Shown in pieces: positions 24,856 through 29,014 of a stretch of 29,014 nucleotides of DNA. The stretch spans positions 1 through 29,014 of the forward strand of contig JAFGGF010000098.1 in assembly GCA_016930735.1 (NCBI GenBank), read 5' to 3'. Source of the stretch: Prolixibacteraceae bacterium (GTDB lineage: Bacteria; Bacteroidota; Bacteroidia; Bacteroidales; Prolixibacteraceae). The notes under the pieces were generated by a model. That model did not search any database. It was given only the letters and a program-made list of their open reading frames with translations, and was not told the DNA's origin. The translations under genes were made by a program, and so were the position numbers. How positions within the stretch are numbered: the stretch's first letter is position 1; every line of letters starts with the position of its first letter.

Positions 24856-24912
24856 TTCCGAACATCTCTCTGCTGATTCCGTCCTTTTGTTACTTTTTAA
24901 TCGGTTATTTTC
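24849..24912 (+). promoter_or_regulatory. Direct-repeat operator A with -7 element, upstream of serine hydrolase 1
   Basis: TTTATAATTCCGAAC (24849-24863) includes half-site ATTCCGAAC at 24855-24863. A second half-site ATTCCGTCC lies at 24876-24884, exactly 21 bp on. TTATTTTC (24905-24912) stands 20 bases beyond in the position of a -7 box. The regulator stop codon TAA (24853-24855) is inside the first box. The same arrangement recurs at 26833 and 28258. Confidence 0.7.
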
Positions 24913-24946
24913 GCCATAAATTATAAACTGCATAAACATATTGCTA

Positions 24947-25996
24947 ATGAAGAAGAAACAAACAAAAAGATTAATCCGGATAATATTACTGGCTGGAACC
25001 ATAATTTCCATGTTCTTCGTACCCTGGATTTTGTTAAGGGCATGGTTAACGCCGCTACCTGATGCTGTTCAGGAACAGGTTAATGAAGCAATTGGTTATG
25101 GATTTGACGGAATGATTGTTTACGTAGATCAGGCTGGAAAAGAACCGGCTTTTTACGCTGCCGGCTGGAAAAACAGGGAGAAAAAGATACCAGCCGACCC
25201 ACATTCGTTATTTAAGATTGCCAGTATTAGTAAGTTGTATATAGCCGTTGCAGCAACAAAGTTGGTAAATGACCAAACTTTATCTCTGGATAAAACGCTT
25301 GCTGATTACCTTCCGGAACTTGCCGGAAGAATTGAAAATGCTGATAAAATTACTTTGAGAATGATGGTGCAGCACCGGAGTGGTATTCCAAATTTTACAG
25401 ACACCCCCGGTTATTGGAAAAACCCACCAAAAGGAAACAAAAGAACGCTTGATTTGGTACTGGATAAACCTGCTGATTTTGAACCTGATAAAAAATACAG
25501 TTATTCAAATACAAATTATTTGTTGATTGGTGAAATCCTTGATAAAACATTGGGATATAGCCATAATGAATATATCAGGAAGGAAATTTTGAAACCGCTT
25601 GAGCTGAACGATACTTACGGTTTGCTTAGCGAAGTGGATTCAGACGACGACATCATGAGTGGGTATACCAGAGGTTATAATGGCGATTTAAAAAATTATG
25701 ATTTTACAAATCCTGCCGGCTCAATGGTGGCTACAGCAGAGGATGTGGGTATTTTCCTGCGGGCATTGAACGATGGTTCTTTGCTTAATGATAAAGAACA
25801 GGCTATTTATTCATCTGTTTATGAATACGGGCATACAGGATTATTGCCGGGATACTCCAGTATTGCCAGGTATCACAAAGATATTGATGCAGTGGTTATT
25901 CAGTTTATAAATTCAAGCGGTGGATACACATGGAATTTATCGGAATTCGTATATAAACGAATTGTCAAAATATTGAGAAAACAAAAAAGTTTATAA
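24947..25996 (+). CDS. Membrane-anchored serine hydrolase, beta-lactamase (class C/DD-peptidase) family, no. 1
   Basis: A 349-aa protein from the ATG at 24947 (a TTG six bases earlier is in frame). One N-terminal hydrophobic helix (about 9-31) would anchor it with the enzyme domain outside the cytoplasm. The active-site motifs of the beta-lactamase-related family are present: S93-I-S-K96 (nucleophile and base), Y186-S-N188, and HTGLLPG near the end. Family members are DD-carboxypeptidases, esterases and class C beta-lactamases; the substrate here is not known. It is the first gene after the AraC-type regulator and is preceded by operator A. Confidence 0.88.
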   Translation: MKKKQTKRLIRIILLAGTIISMFFVPWILLRAWLTPLPDAVQEQVNEAIGYGFDGMIVYVDQAGKEPAFYAAGWKNREKKIPADPHSLFKIASISKLYIAVAATKLVNDQTLSLDKTLADYLPELAGRIENADKITLRMMVQHRSGIPNFTDTPGYWKNPPKGNKRTLDLVLDKPADFEPDKKYSYSNTNYLLIGEILDKTLGYSHNEYIRKEILKPLELNDTYGLLSEVDSDDDIMSGYTRGYNGDLKNYDFTNPAGSMVATAEDVGIFLRALNDGSLLNDKEQAIYSSVYEYGHTGLLPGYSSIARYHKDIDAVVIQFINSSGGYTWNLSEFVYKRIVKILRKQKSL

Positions 25997-26067
25997 GTTA
26001 TTCCGATCAGGAAGGGAAAATACTCAAATGTTAAACAATTTTCAAAGTCAAATAATAAATTTAAATC

Positions 26068-26616
26068 ATGAGAACACTTAAAATTAATTCTTTTAAAATG
26101 TTGGTTGCCTTTTCGTTTGTTTTGGTTTTACTAACACACGCAAGCGCACAGTCGGTTGAAAAACCCCAAATGGATATTCAGGCTGCCATAGTTTCGGGAA
26201 ACCTCGATATTGTAAAACAACATATAGCAGCCGGAACCGATATCAATAAAAAAGATCAGATGAGTGGCACAACACCCTTAATAACAGCCGCTACGTTTGG
26301 CAAAACAGATATTGTTAAAGTACTTTTAGATGCTAATGCAAATCCGGATCTTAAAAATAACGAAGGATCGACTGCCTTGCATGTTGCCGCATTCTTTTGC
26401 CGGGTTGAAATTGTTCAGATGCTCCTTGATGCCGGCGCTGATAAAACGATAAAAAACAACCATGGAGGAACTCCGAGGGAATCTGTTATAGTTCCATTTA
26501 CTGAAATGAAACCCGTTTACGAAACTATTCAAAAACAATTGGAGCCATTTGGGCTGAAACTTGATTTAGAGGAGATCGAAAAAACCCGACCTTTTGTTGC
26601 CATGTTATTGCGATAA
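26068..26616 (+). CDS. Secreted ankyrin-repeat protein
   Basis: A 182-aa protein with signal peptide (about 1-27, THASAQ). It contains about three ankyrin repeats: AAIVSGNLDIVKQHIAAGTD (39-58), GTTPLITAATFGKTDIVKVL (67-86) and GSTALHVAAFFCRVEIVQML. A C-terminal helix follows. It is probably periplasmic and a protein-binding partner; no enzymatic motif is seen. It lies 71 bases after serine hydrolase 1, with no clear terminator or full operator between, so co-transcription is likely. Small periplasmic ankyrin proteins often accompany a partner enzyme; whether the neighbouring hydrolases are the partner is speculation. Confidence 0.85.
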   Translation: MRTLKINSFKMLVAFSFVLVLLTHASAQSVEKPQMDIQAAIVSGNLDIVKQHIAAGTDINKKDQMSGTTPLITAATFGKTDIVKVLLDANANPDLKNNEGSTALHVAAFFCRVEIVQMLLDAGADKTIKNNHGGTPRESVIVPFTEMKPVYETIQKQLEPFGLKLDLEEIEKTRPFVAMLLR

Positions 26617-26648
26617 AAATAAGATAAAATATAACCTTGTAAAAAATA

Positions 26649-26814
26649 AAGGAGGGTGTCTAAAAAGCCGAAAACAAATATTTGCATTTTTCACTGTTAG
26701 TGAACCTTTGTGCCTCCCTGGTGGATCTTTGTGTTTCAGGTTTTTATTGAATAAACCACAAAGGCACGCGGAGAATAAACGAAGTTTCACAGAGGTATAA
26801 TATACAGCCTCCTT
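26649..26814 (+). mobile_element. MITE-like element with imperfect terminal inverted repeats
   Basis: AAGGAGGGTGTCTA (26649-26662) and TATACAGCCTCCTT (26801-26814) are inverted copies matching at 12 of 14 bases. The roughly 165-bp interior has no gene and contains a long imperfect palindrome (about 26693-26797) with cores such as GTGAACCTTTGTG and CACAAAGGCACG. This kind of CTTTGTG-rich palindrome recurs in Bacteroidetes intergenic DNA, to my recollection. No transposase is in the window and I could not fix a target-site duplication. It fills most of the 309-base gap between the ankyrin gene and serine hydrolase 2, together with operator B. Confidence 0.5.
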
Positions 26815-26832
26815 AATATTTATAATGCCAGA

Positions 26833-26896
26833 TTTATAATTCCGAACTCCTGTTATACTTTTCTGAACCTTTTTGTTTTGCCTAATGCTTATTTTG
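26833..26896 (+). promoter_or_regulatory. Direct-repeat operator B with -7 element, upstream of serine hydrolase 2
   Basis: TTTATAATTCCGAAC (26833-26847) is followed 21 bp later by half-site TTTCTGAAC (26860-26868), then after 20 bases by TTATTTTG (26889-26896), close to TAnnTTTG. The ATG is at 26926. A further TTTATAATGCC lies 14 bp upstream (26819-26829). The element sits directly beside the MITE-like end. Confidence 0.72.
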
Positions 26897-26925
26897 TCTT
26901 ACGATTTTATACGAAAAATACAATC

Positions 26926-28155
26926 ATGAAAAAAGTACTCAAAGCAATAAAATTTATCATCTTAACTCCTGTTGTATTCATATTCGTTGCCCTGATTATC
27001 CTGTCGGTTAAATATTCTCCCACTTATGTTTACCGGCTCATTACACAAAATATAGCCGATATTTACGATTATAAACTCTATGAAAACAGGCATATTCAAG
27101 GTTCAAAAGATACTTTTCGGTTTGCAATAAACTTAAATGAAGAATATGTGGAATCCTTGTTTCAGGACAGGGTTGATGGTTCAGGTTTTAATTCGTTTGA
27201 CCAATGGGCAGAAAAATCGCAAACCACTGCTTTAATTTTCATTAGAAGAGATACAATTCTTTATGAAAAATACTTTAACGGATTTTCAAAAGATTCATAC
27301 TTTCATTCACAATCAATGGCAAAATCATTTATTTCGTTTTTAATTGGTGCTGCCATTGATGAAGGATTAATTTCAGGAGTTAACGACCCGATGACAAAAT
27401 ATATTCCCGAACTTAAAGAAAGGAATCCCGATTTTGAGAAAATTACCATAAAAAATCTGCTTGAAATGCGTTCGGGGCTGGATTACTTTACAGGATATTT
27501 TCCAGGCACATACATCCACCTTCCGTGGCACGATGAAGCCATCGGATATTACCATCCGAACGTCAGGAAGCTCCTGCTCAAAAAAGTTGATATAGCCCGT
27601 GAGCCGGGAAAAACGTTCCAGTATAACAACTACAACACCAGCTACCTGGGATTAATCATTGAAAGGGCAACCAACAAAATCGTATCGGAATATTTGCAGG
27701 AAAAGTTGTGGTCGCAGGTAATGGAATATGATGCCCTTTTTTCTATCGACAGTAAAAAGTCGGGTTTTGAATATATGCCCAGCCGCCTTATTGCCAGGGC
27801 TATTGATTATGCGCGCTTCGGAAGGCTTTTCCTGAATAATGGCAACTGGAACGGAAAACAAATTATTTCGAATGACTGGATTCTGAAATCTACCTGGGAA
27901 GACAAATCTATCCCACGCGATATTTACCCCGATTGGTTGGGTGGAAATGACTGTAAACACACCTATTATACCTACCAATGGTGGGGGGATACCAGTTGTG
28001 ATTCTACTTTCCGGTTTTTTGCCAATGGCAACCTGGGGCAAAACATTTATGTCATTCCCGACAAAGAGATTATCATTGTACATTGTGGAAATTCTCTGGA
28101 ATATTATAATGAAGGAGATTTAATGCATGCAGCTGATCTGATCGACAAGAAATAG
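26926..28155 (+). CDS. Membrane-anchored serine hydrolase, beta-lactamase family, no. 2
   Basis: A 409-aa protein from the ATG at 26926. A TTG at 26878 is in frame but would place the start inside the operator/promoter region. An N-terminal hydrophobic helix (about 9-28) is followed by a linker and the catalytic domain with S130-M-A-K133, Y233-N-N235 and a typical EPGKTFQYNN context. It ends with HCGNSLEYYNEGDLMHAADL. It resembles the serine hydrolases annotated as beta-lactamase class C or 6-aminohexanoate-dimer-hydrolase-like, and is not a close copy of serine hydrolase 1. It has its own operator B, so it is probably activated together with the genes at 24947 and 28370. Confidence 0.88.
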   Translation: MKKVLKAIKFIILTPVVFIFVALIILSVKYSPTYVYRLITQNIADIYDYKLYENRHIQGSKDTFRFAINLNEEYVESLFQDRVDGSGFNSFDQWAEKSQTTALIFIRRDTILYEKYFNGFSKDSYFHSQSMAKSFISFLIGAAIDEGLISGVNDPMTKYIPELKERNPDFEKITIKNLLEMRSGLDYFTGYFPGTYIHLPWHDEAIGYYHPNVRKLLLKKVDIAREPGKTFQYNNYNTSYLGLIIERATNKIVSEYLQEKLWSQVMEYDALFSIDSKKSGFEYMPSRLIARAIDYARFGRLFLNNGNWNGKQIISNDWILKSTWEDKSIPRDIYPDWLGGNDCKHTYYTYQWWGDTSCDSTFRFFANGNLGQNIYVIPDKEIIIVHCGNSLEYYNEGDLMHAADLIDKK

Positions 28156-28171
28156 TTTTTCTTACCTTCAT

Positions 28172-28212
28172 AAAATACTTGTACTTCGTGGCTAATCACG
28201 GGGTATTTTTTT
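28172..28212 (+). terminator. Terminator-like compound hairpin after serine hydrolase 2
   Basis: AAAATAC (28172-28178) pairs with GTATTTT (28203-28209), and an inner CGTG (28187-28190) pairs with CACG (28197-28200). T residues continue to 28212. The internal bulge is asymmetric, so strength is uncertain. Confidence 0.45.
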
Positions 28213-28257
28213 GGGTATAAACAAGTTGTTTTTGTAAAAAATACTTTTTAGTCCACA

Positions 28258-28322
28258 TTTATAATTCCGAACCCCTGCACAGTTTTCCCGAACTTTTACC
28301 TGTTTAGCCTACCCTACATTTG
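28258..28322 (+). promoter_or_regulatory. Direct-repeat operator C with perfect -7 element, upstream of the oxidoreductase gene
   Basis: TTTATAATTCCGAAC (28258-28272) has half-site TTCCCGAAC 21 bp downstream (28285-28293). TACATTTG (28315-28322), a full match to TAnnTTTG, stands 21 bases beyond. The ATG at 28370 is 47 bases after the -7 box. Confidence 0.75.
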
Positions 28323-28369
28323 CTTCATCATTTTATTCAAAAGGAATAAAACAATTAAAAATAAATACC

Positions 28370-29014
28370 ATGAAAGAAAAAATGAAAGCAATAGTCGCAA
28401 CAGGTTACGGAGGTCCCGATGTATTAAAATTACAACAGGTGGAAAAACCTCAGCCTAAAGAAAGTGAAGTGCTGGTTAAGGTGTATGTTTCGTCGGCCAC
28501 CACAGCCGATACTATGATGCGGACCGGTAAACCGTATTTCGGGCGGTTAATAACAGGGCTCACTAAACCTAAACATACCATTCCGGGAACCGGATTTGCC
28601 GGTGTGGTTGAAGCCGTAGGCAAAAATGTAAAAAACTTCAAATCAGGCGACCGCGTATTTGGCGAAACAACCCTGGAATTCAGCACCAATGCCGAATATT
28701 TTACAATGCCCGAAACCGGAGTTATCCTGCCGTTGCCCGTAAATATGAGCTATGCCGACGGGGCTACTTATGGTGACGGGCATATTACATCATATAATTT
28801 TCTTAAAGAAATTGCCCACGTTAAACCGGATCAAAGCGTTTTAATAAACGGGGCTTCGGGAAGCCTGGGAACAGCAGCGGTTCAAATTGCCAAACATCTT
28901 GGAGCCAAAGTTACCGGAGTTTGCAGCACACGGAATGTCGGACTGGTTAAATCGCTTGGAGCTGATAATGTGATTGACTACACTAAAACAGATTTCACCA
29001 AAGTGAAAGAAACC
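28370..29014 (+). CDS. Zinc-independent MDR family oxidoreductase (quinone-reductase-like), truncated by window end
   Basis: The first 215 codons are present and the reading frame is open at the window edge. The N-terminal GroES-like domain (MKAIVATGYGGPDVLKLQQV, then PGTGFAGVVEAVGKNVKNFKSGDRVFG) and the start of the Rossmann domain (NGASGSLGTAAVQIAKHLGA) are clear. This is the medium-chain dehydrogenase/reductase superfamily. No catalytic-zinc Cys/His pattern is seen, which favours the NADPH:quinone reductase branch. An alternative ATG lies four codons in (MKAIVA). It carries operator C, so it would share regulation with the two serine hydrolases. Confidence 0.9.
   Translation, partial: MKEKMKAIVATGYGGPDVLKLQQVEKPQPKESEVLVKVYVSSATTADTMMRTGKPYFGRLITGLTKPKHTIPGTGFAGVVEAVGKNVKNFKSGDRVFGETTLEFSTNAEYFTMPETGVILPLPVNMSYADGATYGDGHITSYNFLKEIAHVKPDQSVLINGASGSLGTAAVQIAKHLGAKVTGVCSTRNVGLVKSLGADNVIDYTKTDFTKVKET

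Noticed and set aside
25990..26008. A fourth operator copy (TTTATAAGTTATTCCGATC) before the ankyrin gene
   Set aside because: It has three extra bases within the box, no convincing second half-site 21 bp on and no TAnnTTTG at the expected place. The ankyrin gene is more likely co-transcribed with serine hydrolase 1.
1..29014. CRISPR arrays, rRNA genes, toxin-antitoxin pairs, phage genes or full insertion sequences
   Set aside because: Looked for on both strands; no regularly spaced repeats, rRNA segments, transposase or phage-like proteins were found.

Overview
The window looks like a chromosomal segment of a Bacteroidota (Bacteroidetes) bacterium. The evidence is a SusC/SusD pair, an ECF sigma/FecR pair, a type IX secretion (T9SS) C-terminal sorting domain, TAnnTTTG-type -7 promoter elements and A/T-rich start contexts without Shine-Dalgarno motifs. 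A marine or sediment Marinilabiliales-like lineage is my guess; the sequence does not prove it.

Layout: (1) 1-110, a tRNA-Leu(CAA) missing its first two bases, followed by a perfect intrinsic terminator. (2) 305-7640, a trans-envelope signalling module: FecI-type sigma, FecR-type anti-sigma, a SusC receptor with an STN signalling domain, and SusD. It is punctuated by hairpins at 1054-1081, 2234-2270 and 7600-7640. (3) 7720-22811, nine tightly packed same-strand genes: a beta-helix lipoprotein, two S1 sulfatases, a ribokinase-like kinase, a GH49-like endo-enzyme with two carbohydrate-binding modules and a T9SS tail, an exported ADP-ribosylglycohydrolase-fold enzyme, a third sulfatase, a GRP/RhaT-like sugar permease and a GH78 rhamnosidase. 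Together this is a polysaccharide utilization locus (PUL) for a sulfated glycan. The kinase + ADP-ribosylglycohydrolase + permease trio matches the ribose-scavenging (rus) loci of Bacteroides, here combined with sulfatases, GH49 and GH78. That suggests a sulfated polymer with rhamnose and a pentose (ribose or arabinose).

(4) 23047-29014, a separate region. A cytoplasmic regulator combines a TolB/FlgO-like N-terminus, TPRs and a C-terminal AraC-type DNA-binding domain. It is followed by two membrane-anchored serine beta-lactamase-family hydrolases, a secreted ankyrin protein and a truncated quinone-oxidoreductase-like gene. Three of these genes are preceded by the same 15-bp box TTTATAATTCCGAAC, with a second related half-site exactly 21 bp downstream and a -7 element 20-21 bp beyond that. 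This is the geometry expected of an AraC-family activator site, so I propose a local regulon driven by the adjacent regulator. A MITE-like element of about 165 bp lies just upstream of the middle operator.

The two observations most worth following are the direct-repeat operator with its unusual regulator, and the rus-like/GH49/sulfatase mosaic PUL.
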